DNA from: Herpetosiphonaceae bacterium
Lineage (GTDB): Bacteria > Chloroflexota > Chloroflexia > Chloroflexales > Kallotenuaceae
Reading direction: 5' to 3'
NCBI GenBank assembly: GCA_036374795.1
Contig: DASUTC010000203.1
Span: 1 to 63,909, forward strand
Length of the DNA stretch: 63,909 nt
Shown: positions 9,934 to 20,017 of the stretch, piece by piece
How the letters are laid out: every line of letters starts with the position of its first letter
Numbering within the stretch: position 1 is the stretch's first letter
Translations under genes and position numbers: made by a program
Notes under the pieces: generated by a model
Databases searched by the model: none
What the model was told of the DNA's origin: nothing
The model's input: only the letters and a program-made list of their open reading frames with translations

Positions 9934-10603
9934 ACCGACCGACGCCATCATCCGCATCTCGGCGGCCTGCGTCTGCGGGTCCGACCTGTGGCCCTACCGC
10001 GGCATTGAGGTGTTTAACCAGCCGCAGCCCATGGGGCACGAGTACGTTGGCATCGTCGAGGAGGTCGGCAGCGCGGTCAGCACCATCAAACCCGGCCAGT
10101 TCGTCGTCGGCTCGTTCGTCATCTCCGACAACACCTGCCCGATCTGCCAGTCCGGCTACCAGTCCCGTTGCGTGAACGGCGAGTTCGTGTCGCAGACCAT
10201 CGGGACCCAGGCCGAGTACGCCCGCATCCCGCTTGCCGACGGCACGCTGGTCGCGACCGCGGACAGGCCGCCCGACGACCTGATCCTGAGCCTGCTGGCG
10301 GCCTCCGACGTGCTCGGCACCGGCTGGTTCGGGGCCGTGGCTGCCGACGCCGGTCCCGGCAAGACCGTCGCGGTCGTCGGCGACGGCGCGGTCGGCCTCT
10401 GCGCCATCCTCGCGGCCAAGCAGCTTGGCGCTGAGCGGATCATCGCCATGAGCCGTCACGCGGATCGCCAGAAGCTCGCGTTGGCGTTCGGCGCGACCGA
10501 CATCGTGACCGAGCGCGGCGACGCGGGCGTGGCGCGGATCAAGGACATGATGACCTGGACCAGCGCCGATCAGACGCGGCGCGTGCCCTGTGCGCCGCGT
10601 TAG
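9863..10603 (+). pseudogene. C-terminally truncated zinc-dependent alcohol dehydrogenase
   Basis: The start has a good RBS (GGAGGAGA at 9849). The GroES-like domain is intact: CVCGSDLWPYRG (zinc Cys), GHEYVGIVEEVG, and the structural-zinc-type region CPICQSGYQSRC. The Rossmann domain begins well (VAVVGDGAVGLCAILAAKQLGAERII) but the protein ends after about 246 residues, some 100 short of the usual 345. It breaks at IKDMM, followed by an unrelated tail. The first coenzyme-binding half is kept and the second is lost, so activity is doubtful. It follows a truncated nitroreductase directly, which suggests deletion-rich remodelling. Its stop overlaps that of the opposing MoaD-like gene. Confidence 0.8.
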
Positions 10604-10896
10604 CCTCCAGCAATCGCACCCACGATCATCACCGGCTCCATCCCGGTCGCAACGGCGGCGGACAGTGGCGCATCCGGCGACTCATGCGACAGATCTTCCT
10701 CGCAGGCGAAGATTCGCACGAAGGGGCGGCGTTCCTGCGTCACGTGGTCGCGGATCGTCCCGCGCAGCATAGGATACCTGGCTTCGAGCGCGTCCAGGAC
10801 CGTTCGCTGGGTCACAGGACCCGCCATCTGGAGTTCCACCTCGCCCGTGAGCTGGGCCAGCATCCGCAGGTGGGCGGGGAGCATGACTCGGATCAT
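10600..10896 (-). CDS. MoaD/ThiS-family ubiquitin-like sulfur carrier protein
   Basis: The protein has 98 residues if started at [13 protein letters not shown]. This ATG overlaps the TGA of the upstream BNR-repeat gene (ATGA), implying translational coupling. It has a beta-grasp-type pattern ([14 protein letters not shown], then [13 protein letters not shown]) and ends in Gly-Gly (VGAIAGG). A C-terminal diglycine is what an E1-like enzyme adenylates for sulfur transfer or conjugation in this superfamily. A MoaD/ThiS-like gene paired with a sialidase-like BNR protein is an arrangement I know from other bacteria, but its function is not clear to me. No E1-like partner is encoded in the window. 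Confidence 0.85.
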   Translation of the reverse strand: MIRVMLPAHLRMLAQLTGEVELQMAGPVTQRTVLDALEARYPMLRGTIRDHVTQERRPFVRIFACEEDLSHESPDAPLSAAVATGMEPVMIVGAIAGG

Positions 10897-12008
10897 GGGA
10901 GCGTCTGCACCTCCACGGAAAGGACGGACGGCAGATCGCGGACAATCGCGGTCCACGTATCGCCACTATTGGCCGATGCGTACACCTGTCCGCCGGTCGT
11001 GCCGACGTACACGCCGCATGGATCGAGCGCGTCCACGGCCAGAGCGTCGCGTAACACGTTCACGTAACAGTCGCGCTGGGGCAGCCCGTGGGTCAGGGCT
11101 TCCCATGCATGGCCGCCCGTCCGGCTGCGGTACACGCGCAGCTTCCCCTCCGGTGGGTAATGCTCGGAGTCGCTGGTGATCGGGACGACATAGATCGTGT
11201 CGGGTTCATGGGCATGCACGGCGATCGGGAACCCAAAGTCTGACGGCACGTTCCCGCTGACCTCATACCACGAATCGCCGGCGTCGTCGCTCCGCATAAT
11301 ATCCCAGTGCTTCTGCATGAACAGCACGTGGGGACGCAATGGATGGCGCGCGATCTTGTGGACGCAGTGCCCGACCTCGGCATCGGGGTCCGGGATATAG
11401 TCAGACCGCAGCCCTCGGTTAATAGGCTGCCAGGTGGTGCCCCCATCATCGGTGCGGAAGGCTCCCGCCGCCGAGATGGCGATGACGATGCGCCCCGGGT
11501 TGGACGGATCGAGCAGGATCGTGTGCAGGCACAGCCCGCCCGCGCCGGGTTGCCAGCGCGACCCGGCGCCATGCTCCCGCAGCCCGGCCAGCTCCTGCCA
11601 GGTGTGGCCGCCGTCCAGGCTGCGGAACAGCGCCGCGTCTTCCACCCCGGCGTAGACAGTCTCCGGATCGGTGAGCGACGGCGCAAGATGCCAGACCCGC
11701 GTGAATTCCCAGGGATGCGGCGTGCCGTCGTACCACTGATGCGTGCCGGGCACGCCGTCGTACACAAACGCATTCCCAACGGCCGTCCACGTCAGGCCAC
11801 CATCATCGGAGCGCTGGATCAGTTGCCCGAACCAGCCCGTGGACTGTGAGGCGTACAGCCGATTCGGATCAGCCGACGAGCCCGTGAGATGATAGATCTC
11901 CCAGCCGCCAAAGTGCGGCCCACTGACCGTCCATTGGTCGCGCGTGCCGTCCGCGGTCAGGATGAACGCGCCCTTGCGGGTGCCAACCAGTACGCGTACT
12001 CCACTCAT
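10893..12008 (-). CDS. BNR/sortilin-type beta-propeller protein (sialidase-like fold)
   Basis: The 371-residue protein starts at [13 protein letters not shown], preceded by GGGGACGAC. It contains repeated Asp-box/BNR elements: [44 protein letters not shown] and [11 protein letters not shown]. These mark a six-bladed beta-propeller of the exo-alpha-sialidase/VPS10 type. It has no signal peptide, so it is probably cytoplasmic. I see no clear Arg triad or Tyr/Glu pair proving sialidase activity, so the family name should not be taken as function. It is coupled by a 4-base overlap to the MoaD-like gene. Confidence 0.88.
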   Translation of the reverse strand: MSGVRVLVGTRKGAFILTADGTRDQWTVSGPHFGGWEIYHLTGSSADPNRLYASQSTGWFGQLIQRSDDGGLTWTAVGNAFVYDGVPGTHQWYDGTPHPWEFTRVWHLAPSLTDPETVYAGVEDAALFRSLDGGHTWQELAGLREHGAGSRWQPGAGGLCLHTILLDPSNPGRIVIAISAAGAFRTDDGGTTWQPINRGLRSDYIPDPDAEVGHCVHKIARHPLRPHVLFMQKHWDIMRSDDAGDSWYEVSGNVPSDFGFPIAVHAHEPDTIYVVPITSDSEHYPPEGKLRVYRSRTGGHAWEALTHGLPQRDCYVNVLRDALAVDALDPCGVYVGTTGGQVYASANSGDTWTAIVRDLPSVLSVEVQTLP

Positions 12009-12453
12009 GGTGTCGTCCCCTGTGCGTTTCCGGTGATGCGCGCCGGCACGCAAGTGCCAGGACGAGCGCCGCACCAGCGAGCAGCCTGCGCCGTTCGAGC
12101 CATCTACGCGCCACGTGCCAGGCGGTGCCGCAATCATCGCTCTCCTGCTCAACCTAGGGCCAGCAGGTGAGCGCGCTGGTGGCACGAGCGATGGGCATGC
12201 AGGGCATCGTACCTCGTCCTGACGTGTACTCTAGCGCGGCACTGTGACATCTACGGTCGCCAGCAGGCATGGAGATCGAGATGCGGGATCGTACGTAGCA
12301 CGAGTGGCTCCCGTTCCGCTGCTGGCGCACCCCGCTTAGCCTCACAGCTAGTATACCGCGCCACGTCATTGGTGGTCTACGCGCGCATGTCGGTTCGATG
12401 ACCATTGCACACCCCAGGCGGAGGAGGAGCGCGCGACCCAGCGGCAGATCACA

Positions 12454-12675
12454 ATGGTCTTATGGAACGTCAACGGTATGCGGGCTGCTGACCGGAAGGG
12501 CTTGCTCTCATGGTGGCAGACGACGCACGCGGGCATCGTCGCGGTGCAAGAAACCAAGATCCACCCCGATCAGGCGTCAGCGGCGCTGCGAGAGCCGCCG
12601 GGGTAGCACGCCGACGGGTGCGCCCCGGAGTTCACGCGGTATCGTGGGGGTCGCCACCATTTCCCGGTGCCTGCC
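12454..12675 (+). pseudogene. xth: exodeoxyribonuclease III remnant
   Basis: A 50-codon frame (12454-12606) encodes MVLWNVNGMRAADRKGLLSW and then GIVAVQETKI. These are the N-terminal metal-binding motifs of the exonuclease III / AP endonuclease family (WNVNG with the conserved Asn, QETK with the catalytic Glu). It stops after residue 50. A second fragment about 40 bases later reads RGIVGVATISR in another frame, matching the GYSGVATFSK block that follows in intact enzymes. So the gene has an internal deletion and frameshift and has lost its catalytic domain. Confidence 0.7.
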
Positions 12676-13127
12676 GATTATCGGTGTGACGCTGCCGCTG
12701 CCCTGACCTGCATCGCCCGCACGACAGATCCAGGATCTCCTTACCCTACGGACCCTGGACTCTGAGACGATGGCCCAGAGCACGGAGCCATCCGTCCACA
12801 CGAGACAGGCGCTCACGGCAAGCACCGCTGCGATGACGAGCCTGTGGGTGAGCCTCCGCCACGGGGAACATTCTGTCCAGGGCGAACCATCTGTGCCAAT
12901 TTGCCGACGGCTTTTTCGATGGTGTACTATGGGAACCAGAGGCGCTGCCCCTCCTGGCAACAGGCACAAACCCAGGAGGCGCGTCACATGCCTGCGTTCG
13001 CATACGGCCTGGGCCGCTCAGCGTCGGCGCTGGACCAGCGGGCGAGGCTCGGTCGGATAATGCCGGTATGATCACCGGACAACATCTGTGTTGTCGATGG
13101 TGCTGTGGCTGGAGAGTGGAGACGATC
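12676..13127. other. intergenic, no gene recognised
   Basis: About 450 bases between the exonuclease remnant and the HtrA-like protease. Frames are open on both strands, but none has an RBS plus recognisable motifs. It presumably contains the promoter of the protease/MoxR operon. The 445 bases from 12009 to 12453 likewise show nothing beyond possible promoter sequence for the leftward BNR gene. Confidence 0.35.
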
Positions 13128-13955
13128 ATGAGTGAGCGACCGGCTTCGCGATCTGCTGTCTTCCGCGCACGCATCCGGCAGATGCGCAGCGGCATACCCT
13201 TCGCCGGAGGTGTGCTCGCGGCGTTTGCCGCGATATTGCTGTACAACTGGCTCGTGCCGGCTCCCGTGCCCCTCACGACGCAGGCGGTTCAGCAGACGGT
13301 TGCACACCTGATGGCCTCGGCCACTCCGCCACCCGCCCTTTCTGAGCAGGTGTATCGAACGATCCACCCCTCACTGGTGCTCATCCAAACGTCAGCCGTC
13401 GGCGACGAAGGCGAGGACGGGTATGGTCTGGGCAGTGGCGTTGTCGTCAACGATCGCGGGGACATTCTGACGAGTCTCCACGTCGTTGCGGGCGCACGGA
13501 GCATTGAGCTGACGTTTACCGACGGCTCTCGCTCGTCGGCGCGGATCGTGGTTGCGCAGCCGGAGCATGACATCGCGGTGCTCCGCGCGCGCCAACCTCC
13601 GCAGCAGCTCGTGCCTGCCATCCTTGGCAATCCCAACGCGATGCGCATCGGAGATGAGGCGTTCGTTGTGGGTCATCCGCTTGGCCTCTACGGCTCGATG
13701 AGCGCGGGCGTCATCTCCGGCTTCGACCGCTCCTTCCAGCCCACGACCGGCGATCGGCCCCTGCATGGCTTGATTCAAATCGATGCCGCTGTGAACCCGG
13801 GAAATTCAGGCGGTCCACTGCTCAATCGGGACGGTCACGTGATCGGCATTGTCGCCGGGCTGGTCAACCCGACCAACCAGGAGGTCTTTATTGGCCTTGG
13901 TTTTGCTGTGCCGATCACCGTGGCAGCATCCGGGGCTGGCTTCCCACCCTATTGA
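13128..13955 (+). CDS. membrane-anchored trypsin-like (HtrA/S1C) protease without PDZ
   Basis: The ATG at 13128 has a GGAGA-rich leader. The 275-residue protein has one N-terminal membrane segment (about residues 21-43, FAGGVLAAFAAILLYNWLV) and then a chymotrypsin-fold domain. His is in LTSLHVVAG, Asp in EHDIAVLRA and Ser in NPGNSGGPLL. It ends at FPPY with no PDZ domain, so it lacks the usual DegP regulatory module. It lies about 100 bases before moxR on the same strand. That suggests it belongs to the MoxR/DUF58/VWA unit and acts in envelope quality control or maturation. Confidence 0.88.
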   Translation: MSERPASRSAVFRARIRQMRSGIPFAGGVLAAFAAILLYNWLVPAPVPLTTQAVQQTVAHLMASATPPPALSEQVYRTIHPSLVLIQTSAVGDEGEDGYGLGSGVVVNDRGDILTSLHVVAGARSIELTFTDGSRSSARIVVAQPEHDIAVLRARQPPQQLVPAILGNPNAMRIGDEAFVVGHPLGLYGSMSAGVISGFDRSFQPTTGDRPLHGLIQIDAAVNPGNSGGPLLNRDGHVIGIVAGLVNPTNQEVFIGLGFAVPITVAASGAGFPPY

Positions 13956-14057
13956 TGCCATGTCCGGTTGCAACGTCCTCGTCCGAAACGGAAGCGTCAG
14001 CGCGGCACAGGGGCGCGGCTGCGTGTGGTAGACCGCCCCGCTGAAAGGACATCGTCC

Positions 14058-15068
14058 ATGACTCAACCCAGGAGCGCCGACCATCGGATGCCGATGGAGC
14101 ACGTCGTGTATGAGGTGAAGAAAGTCATCGTCGGCCAGGACCATCTGCTCGAACGGCTGGTTGTCGCCCTGCTGGCGCGCGGGCACGTCCTGGTCGAAGG
14201 CGTGCCGGGCCTGGCGAAGACCATGACGATCAAAACGCTGGCGCAGGCCATCGGCGGCGAGTTCAAGCGCATCCAATTTACCCCGGATCTGGTGCCGGCG
14301 GATTTGATCGGTACGCGCATGTACAATCAAAAAACCGGTGAGTTCAGCACCTCGTTCGGCCCCGTCTTTACCAACCTGCTGCTCGCCGATGAGATTAATC
14401 GCGCGCCGGCCAAGGTTCAAAGCGCGCTGCTCGAAGTCATGCAGGAGCGCCAGGTGACGATCGGCGTCGACACGTTTCCCGTGCCCAATCCGTTCCTGGT
14501 GCTGGCAACGCAGAATCCGATCGAAACCGAGGGCACCTATCCGCTGCCTGAGGCGCAGGTCGATCGCTTTATGCTCAAGGTGCTCGTGGGCTATCCAAGC
14601 CCCACGGAAGAGTTCGTCATCGTCGAGCGGATGACGGGTAGTGTCGAAACCATACAGGAGGTCTTGACCGCCCAGCAGCTGCTACGTTTGCAGCATGAGG
14701 CCAGCCGCGTGTACGTGGACCCGGCCCTGATGGAGTACGCCATTCGGATCGTATCCGCGACCCGCGAGCCGCACGCTCACGGCCTCCGAGAGATGGAGCG
14801 CTACATCGCCTTTGGTGCCAGCCCCCGCGCGTCGATTCATGTGATCCTGGCGGCGAAAGCCCTTGCGTTTATCCGTGGCCGGGCGTACGCGCTGCCGCAG
14901 GACATCCAGGATATCGCCCTGGACGTGCTCCGGCACCGCCTCGTCCTCTCGTATGAAGCGCTCTCGGATACCGTCACCAGCGATGACCTGTTGCAACAAA
15001 TCCTTGAGCGGATTGCGCTCCCAAAGGTGCCGCTGCATGAATACGCCACGATCCGCGCCAACACCTGA
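14058..15068 (+). CDS. MoxR-family AAA+ ATPase
   Basis: The start follows GAAAGGA. The 336-residue protein has Walker A GVPGLAKT, Walker B LLLADEINRAP, sensor 1 in VLATQNPIETEGTYPLPEAQ and an Arg finger in QVDRF, the diagnostic MoxR blocks. Members of this family work as chaperone-like ATPases with VWA-domain partners, assembling or activating metal- or cofactor-dependent or envelope complexes. Downstream are a DUF58 gene (32-base overlap) and two VWA genes, the classic moxR-batA layout. Confidence 0.95.
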   Translation: MTQPRSADHRMPMEHVVYEVKKVIVGQDHLLERLVVALLARGHVLVEGVPGLAKTMTIKTLAQAIGGEFKRIQFTPDLVPADLIGTRMYNQKTGEFSTSFGPVFTNLLLADEINRAPAKVQSALLEVMQERQVTIGVDTFPVPNPFLVLATQNPIETEGTYPLPEAQVDRFMLKVLVGYPSPTEEFVIVERMTGSVETIQEVLTAQQLLRLQHEASRVYVDPALMEYAIRIVSATREPHAHGLREMERYIAFGASPRASIHVILAAKALAFIRGRAYALPQDIQDIALDVLRHRLVLSYEALSDTVTSDDLLQQILERIALPKVPLHEYATIRANT

Positions 15069-15936
15069 GCGTATTCTCCAACGCCTCGACTGGCAGGTGA
15101 TTCGCCGCCTGGACGGGTTGCTGCAAGGCGATTACCGCAGCCTGTTCTATGGCTACGGCCTGGATTTTGCGGACGTTCGCGAGTATCAGCCGGAAGATGA
15201 CATTCGCTACATCGATTGGAACGTCACCGCGCGGATGAACGCGCCCTATGTTCGGCAGTATGTCGAAGATCGCGAAATCACCGCGTGGTTTCTGCTGGAC
15301 CTCAGTCCCTCGATGGACTTTGGACCCGTCGAGCGCCAGAAGCGGACGGTGTTGATCGATGTCGTGACGACACTTGCGCGGCTCCTGACCCGGCACGGCA
15401 ATCGGGTGGGTGCCGTGCTGTATGGCAGCCGCGTTGAGCGCATGATCCCGGCGCGCGGCGGTCGGCTGCACGTGCTGCGGCTGGTCAACGATCTGCTCAA
15501 GCAGCCACTTGGAGCTCAGGCATCGTTCACCAGCCTCACACCGCTGCTCGAAGCGGGATTGCACACGATCAAGCAGCGCGCCCTGGTCTTCATCATCTCG
15601 GATTTCATCAGCGCGCCGGGCTGGGAGCGACCGATGAGCGTGCTCAACCGGCGGCACGATGTGATCGCCATCCGCCTGTGGGACTCTCGCGAAGTGGAGC
15701 TGCCGGACCTTGGCCTGATCCTGATGGAGGATGCGGAAACCGGCGAGCAGATCTACGTGGACACGCGCGACACACAGTTTCGCCAGCGGTTTCACGAGGC
15801 AGCGCGTCAGCGCGAAGCGGCCTTGAGCACGGCCTTCAAACGAGCCGGGGTTGATGCGCTGTCGCTCTCGACGGAAGAGGACCTGGTGCGCGCGATTGTG
15901 CGGTTCGCCAACCTGCGGCGGCAGCGCCGAACATAA
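15037..15936 (+). CDS. DUF58 domain protein
   Basis: The start is chosen at the ATG that lies 32 bases inside moxR (MNTPRSAPTPERIL), giving 299 residues; earlier frames would overlap moxR deeply. DUF58 signatures are DFADVREYQPEDDIRYIDWNV and a VWA-like MIDAS start, LDLSPSMDFG. It is a cytoplasmic partner of MoxR. The overlap implies translational coupling. Confidence 0.93.
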   Translation: MNTPRSAPTPERILQRLDWQVIRRLDGLLQGDYRSLFYGYGLDFADVREYQPEDDIRYIDWNVTARMNAPYVRQYVEDREITAWFLLDLSPSMDFGPVERQKRTVLIDVVTTLARLLTRHGNRVGAVLYGSRVERMIPARGGRLHVLRLVNDLLKQPLGAQASFTSLTPLLEAGLHTIKQRALVFIISDFISAPGWERPMSVLNRRHDVIAIRLWDSREVELPDLGLILMEDAETGEQIYVDTRDTQFRQRFHEAARQREAALSTAFKRAGVDALSLSTEEDLVRAIVRFANLRRQRRT

Positions 15937-15949
15937 TACGGATGTGCCT

Positions 15950-16951
15950 ATGTCATTCATCTGGCCCGCCATGCTCTTCGGCCTCCTGGTGGTCCCGCTC
16001 GCGGTGGGGCTGTACGTCCGCCTCCAGCAGCGGCGTCAGCGGATGCTGGCGCGCTACGGCAGCCTGGGACTGGTCTACGGCGCTGCGGGTCGTCGGCTCG
16101 GCTGGCAGCGGCATCTTCCTCCTGCCCTGTTGCTCCTCGGCCTCACCGTGCTGCTGATCGGCCTGGCGCGACCGCAGACCACCGTCAGTCTGCCCCGAGT
16201 CGAAGGCACGGTCATCCTTGTGTTCGATGTTTCCGGCAGCATGGCGGCCAACGACGTGCAGCCAACACGCATGGAGGCGGCGAAAGCCGTGGCGCAGGAC
16301 GTTGTGCAGCAGCAGCCACGCGGCGTGCAGATCGGGGTAGTCGCATTCAGCGACAGCGGTCTGGCGATCCAGACGCCGACGAGCGACCAGGCGGCCATTC
16401 TCGCCGCGATCGCGCGGATCACCCCGCAGCGGGGAACGTCGCTCGGTCACGGCATCGGAGCGGCGCTGAATGTGCTCGATGCCACGGCGAGTCCTCGCCG
16501 CTACACGACGCTGACCCTTACACCGACGCCGACGCCGCTGCCGGTGCCCCCAGGAACCAACCGGTCGACAGCCATTGTGCTCTTGACCGACGGCGAGAAC
16601 ACCGGTCCACCGGACCCTCTGGAAGCGGCCCAGGCCGCCGCCGATCGGGGCGTGCGCGTCTACACGATCGGCATCGGCAGCGCTGCGGGGACCACCCTGA
16701 AGGTCAACGGCTTCACGGTGCATACGCAGCTCGACGAAGCAACGCTGCAACAGATCGCCGCGCGCACCGCGGGCACGTATTTCAACGCCGCGCAAGAGGA
16801 AGCGCTGCGGGCGATGTATGACAACCTCGATCTGCAACTGGTGATGACATCCGAGGAGGCCGAGATCACCGCCCTGTTTGCGGGTGTCGGCTTCCTCGTG
16901 TTGCTGATCGGCGGCGCGTGGTCGCTGCTGTGGTTCGGTCGCACGCCGTGA
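15950..16951 (+). CDS. BatA-like membrane VWA protein 1
   Basis: The 333-residue protein starts at MSFIWPAMLFG, 13 bases after DUF58. Two N-terminal membrane helices (residues 3-20 and about 47-68) carry the charged segment RLQQRRQRML between them. A VWA domain with a full MIDAS motif follows (FDVSGSMAAND, then TSLGHG and LLTDGENTG), and a C-terminal membrane helix (FAGVGFLVLLIGGAWSLL) closes it. This is the BatA/BatB topology: an external metal-dependent adhesion-site domain tethered by three helices. A short Thr/Pro stretch (TLTPTPTPLPVPP) interrupts the VWA domain. Confidence 0.92.
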   Translation: MSFIWPAMLFGLLVVPLAVGLYVRLQQRRQRMLARYGSLGLVYGAAGRRLGWQRHLPPALLLLGLTVLLIGLARPQTTVSLPRVEGTVILVFDVSGSMAANDVQPTRMEAAKAVAQDVVQQQPRGVQIGVVAFSDSGLAIQTPTSDQAAILAAIARITPQRGTSLGHGIGAALNVLDATASPRRYTTLTLTPTPTPLPVPPGTNRSTAIVLLTDGENTGPPDPLEAAQAAADRGVRVYTIGIGSAAGTTLKVNGFTVHTQLDEATLQQIAARTAGTYFNAAQEEALRAMYDNLDLQLVMTSEEAEITALFAGVGFLVLLIGGAWSLLWFGRTP

Positions 16952-16990
16952 TCGGGATTGCGATCGTAGGTGGGTAGCGGGGAGGCGTTG

Positions 16991-17992
16991 ATGGACTGGT
17001 TTTGGCCTGGTTTTTTGCCGCTGCTGGGATTGATGCCGCTGCTGGTCGCGGCCTATCTCTGGGTGCTGCGTCGGAAGCGGCGCTTTGCCGTGCGCTACTC
17101 CAGCCTGAGCTTGATCCGGGCGGCGCTGCCGCGCTCCGCCCGCTGGCGACGGCACCTGCCCTTTGCGCTGTTCCTCCTCGCGCTCACGAGCCTGGTGCTT
17201 GCGCTCGCGCGACCCGTGGCGATCATCAGCGTTCCCACCAGCCAGACGACGATCATTCTCGCGCTTGATGTATCACGCAGCATGCTCCAGGACGACATTC
17301 AGCCCAGCCGCTTAGCGGCGGCAGAGGATGCGGCGCGCTCGTTCATCCAGAGTCAGTCGCCGGGAACGCAGATTGGCATCGTGGCCTTTGCCGCGTTCGC
17401 GGAAATGATCCAGCCGCCGACTACCGATCAGGAAGCCCTGGAAGCGGCGATCGACAGCCTGAGCACCGGGCGCGGCACGGCGATCGGCAGCGGCATTCTT
17501 GAGGCGATTGATGTCATCGCCACTATCGACCCGAGCGTCGCGCCGAGCATCGCCGAGGGAGACAGCGTCGATCCTCCTGATCCGGTGCCAGGCGGCGCGT
17601 ATGCGCCGGCGATTATCGTGCTCCTGACCGATGGCGTTGCGACCACCGGGCCTGCGCCACAGGCTGCTGCCCAGCAAGCCGCTGATCGCGGTGTGCGGGT
17701 GTATACCATCGGGTTCGGCACCGAGCGCGGCTCCCAGCACTGGGGCGGCCCGCGAGGACAGTTTCGCCGGGGCATCGATGAGGACACGCTCAAGCAGGTG
17801 GCGGAGCTGACGGGCGGACGGTATTACGCGGCTGCCAGCGCCGACGAGCTGCAAAGCGTGTTTCGGAATGTGCCAACATCCCTGATTACCAGGCATGAAA
17901 CCATGGAGCTGACGGTCGTCGGCGTCGCGCTCAGCGTCCTTCTGGCTGCATCGGCAATGGCCTTGTCGCTCCGCTGGAATCCGCTGCTTTAG
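16991..17992 (+). CDS. BatA-like membrane VWA protein 2
   Basis: The 333-residue protein starts at MDWFWPGFLP, preceded by GGGGAGG; a start 21 bases upstream is less likely. Topology and motifs match the preceding gene: two N-terminal helices, MIDAS in LDVSRSMLQDD (Arg replaces the usual Gly in DxSxS context), TAIGSG, LLTDGVATTG, and a C-terminal helix (VVGVALSVLLAASAMALSL). It arose by tandem duplication with its neighbour. The two probably form a hetero-complex acted on by MoxR. Confidence 0.92.
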   Translation: MDWFWPGFLPLLGLMPLLVAAYLWVLRRKRRFAVRYSSLSLIRAALPRSARWRRHLPFALFLLALTSLVLALARPVAIISVPTSQTTIILALDVSRSMLQDDIQPSRLAAAEDAARSFIQSQSPGTQIGIVAFAAFAEMIQPPTTDQEALEAAIDSLSTGRGTAIGSGILEAIDVIATIDPSVAPSIAEGDSVDPPDPVPGGAYAPAIIVLLTDGVATTGPAPQAAAQQAADRGVRVYTIGFGTERGSQHWGGPRGQFRRGIDEDTLKQVAELTGGRYYAAASADELQSVFRNVPTSLITRHETMELTVVGVALSVLLAASAMALSLRWNPLL

Positions 17993-18293
17993 CATCAAGC
18001 TTTTCATAGGGACGTTGGTGGCAGACGTCGGTCGCCGCGAGACACTGCACCGGAGCGGATGAAGCCGTGGCGGAAGGTACGGCGTTCTACCAGCTCACTA
18101 CGCGCTTGATACGAATCACCGTCGCCGGGACGATGGAGGCCCAAGCGGGCCATTGGTCTACCGGCACCACGCGCAACAGTTCCGCCGCGTGCGGTGTGCA
18201 TACGAATCAGGCTCCCGATCTTCGCCTGCTGGATCACGTTCGATCCGGGGTATATCCGAAGTATCACGACATCGGGGATGAAAGGGGAAGCGC
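17993..18293. other. intergenic before invertase gene
   Basis: About 300 bases with no supported gene. It should contain the promoter of the GH32 gene, whose RBS (AAAGGGGA near 18282) lies at its end. Confidence 0.4.
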
Positions 18294-19754
18294 ATGTCTA
18301 TGGAAAACCTGACACGTGCTGGGCATGTGTCGCTGGCAACGGACCCGCACCGGCCACGCTATCACTTCCTGCCGTCGGCGAACTGGATGAACGACCCCAA
18401 TGGACTCATGCATTGGCAAGGGCAGTATCACCTGTTCTACCAGTACAATCCCCACGGTCCCTTTCACGGCACGATCCACTGGGGACACGCGCTCAGCGAG
18501 GATCTCGTCCACTGGCGGCATCTGCCCATCGCGCTGGCACCAGATCCAGGTACTGCCGACGAGGACGGCTGCTGGTCGGGCGTCGCCGTGGACGATGACG
18601 GCGTGCCGACGCTGATCTATAGCGGGAACCGCGATGGCGTACAGCGCGCGTGCCTGGCAACCAGCACCGATGGCCTGCTGACCTGGCAGAAACATCCTGG
18701 CAACCCGGTCATCCCAGAGCCGCCGACGGATCTCCATCTGGTGGCCTTCCGCGACCACGCCGTCTGGCGTGAGGAAGACACGTGGTACCAGCTTATGGGC
18801 GCGGGCCTCGAAGGAGCGGGTGGCACGGTGCTGCTGTACCGCTCGCCCAACCTGCGTGATTGGGAATACCTCCACCCGCTCCTGGTGGGTGATCAACATC
18901 GCTTTGAGCCAATCTGGACGGGATCGATGTGGGAATGTCCTGACTTCTTCCCCCTCGATGGTCGGCAGGTCCTGATCACCTCGATCTGGGACCGGGAACG
19001 GCTGCATTACAGCACGGCCTTTGTCGGCAGCTATCGCGACCACCACCTTATCCCGGAGGTCGAGCATAAGCTCGACTATGGCGACCGGCACTTCTACGCG
19101 CCACAGTCGTTCAGCGATGCTCAAGGTCGGCGGATCATCTTTGGCTGGATGCATGAAGCGCGCAGCATCGAGGCACAGCTTGCCTGCGGCTGGTCAGGAG
19201 TGATGTCGCTGCCGCGCGTCCTCGCGCTTGGGGCCGATGGGCACGTCTGCATGCAGCCCGCGCCTGAATTGGCCGCGCTACGCGCTCAACACATGCGCTG
19301 TGGCCCGATCACCGTGTCAGCGGGCCAGCAGGTCGATGTTCCTGGCGTGACCGGCGACATGCTGGAACTGCTGGCTGAGTTCGCCCCCGGTGGCGATGGC
19401 GTATGCGGTCTTGTGGTGCGCCGCGCGCCCGACGGATCGGAGCAAACGCGCATCGCCTACGACGCCGCACAGCGCCAGCTGATCGTCGATCGCAGGCACG
19501 CGAGCCTTGATCTGACCACCGATCATAACGCGCACATCGCGCCGCTCCCGATTGCGCCGGGTGATCCACTGCGGCTGCACATCTTCCTCGATCACTCGGT
19601 GCTTGAAGTCTTTGCCAACCAGTGTGTCACCATCAGCAGCCGGATCTACCCGACGCGAGCGGACAGCCTCGGCGTGGCACTCCTCGCGGAGGGTGCTCCC
19701 GGACAGCTCGTGGCGCTCGATGTGTGGCAGCTGCGCTCGATCTGGGAATCATGA
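18294..19754 (+). CDS. glycoside hydrolase family 32 (invertase / fructan beta-fructosidase)
   Basis: The 486-residue protein has the GH32 five-blade propeller and a C-terminal beta-sandwich. The nucleophile is Asp34 in NWMNDPNG, the transition-state stabiliser Asp154 in FRDHAVW and the acid/base Glu214 in WECPDFF. The C-terminal module ends with the typical FLDHSVLEVFAN. It has no signal peptide, so it is probably an intracellular sucrose or sucrose-6-phosphate hydrolase. It stands alone, with no transporter or LacI-type regulator next to it, so substrate and control are open. Confidence 0.95.
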   Translation: MSMENLTRAGHVSLATDPHRPRYHFLPSANWMNDPNGLMHWQGQYHLFYQYNPHGPFHGTIHWGHALSEDLVHWRHLPIALAPDPGTADEDGCWSGVAVDDDGVPTLIYSGNRDGVQRACLATSTDGLLTWQKHPGNPVIPEPPTDLHLVAFRDHAVWREEDTWYQLMGAGLEGAGGTVLLYRSPNLRDWEYLHPLLVGDQHRFEPIWTGSMWECPDFFPLDGRQVLITSIWDRERLHYSTAFVGSYRDHHLIPEVEHKLDYGDRHFYAPQSFSDAQGRRIIFGWMHEARSIEAQLACGWSGVMSLPRVLALGADGHVCMQPAPELAALRAQHMRCGPITVSAGQQVDVPGVTGDMLELLAEFAPGGDGVCGLVVRRAPDGSEQTRIAYDAAQRQLIVDRRHASLDLTTDHNAHIAPLPIAPGDPLRLHIFLDHSVLEVFANQCVTISSRIYPTRADSLGVALLAEGAPGQLVALDVWQLRSIWES

Positions 19755-20017
19755 CAGCGTCACCCCGGAGCTTCCGTTCCACAGGCGAGGTCACGCACAG
19801 GCTGGAGGCGCGCAGATACACCTATGACCGATACGTTGCATGATCGACGTGCGTACGCGGTGATCGAGGCGGGGGACGAGGTGGGTCGGTGCCGTTGGGG
19901 TGCGGCACAGCCGAAGCAATGAACTCCTCTCGATCGCGCACACCTCGGCACTATTGGCGCAACGCGGCTCCATCCAGTACGCCACGTGGGTGCCGTACGA
20001 AGACCCTTCGCGTGGCC
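19755..20017 (+). other. short region with possible decayed coding sequence
   Basis: A frame from 19823 reads MTDTLHDRRAYAVIEAGDEV and stops. In a shifted frame just after, ELLSIAHTSALLAQRG is followed by IQYATWVPYEDPSRGPSLR. The second piece has protein-like composition but I do not recognise the family. It may be a frameshifted remnant. Confidence 0.25.
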
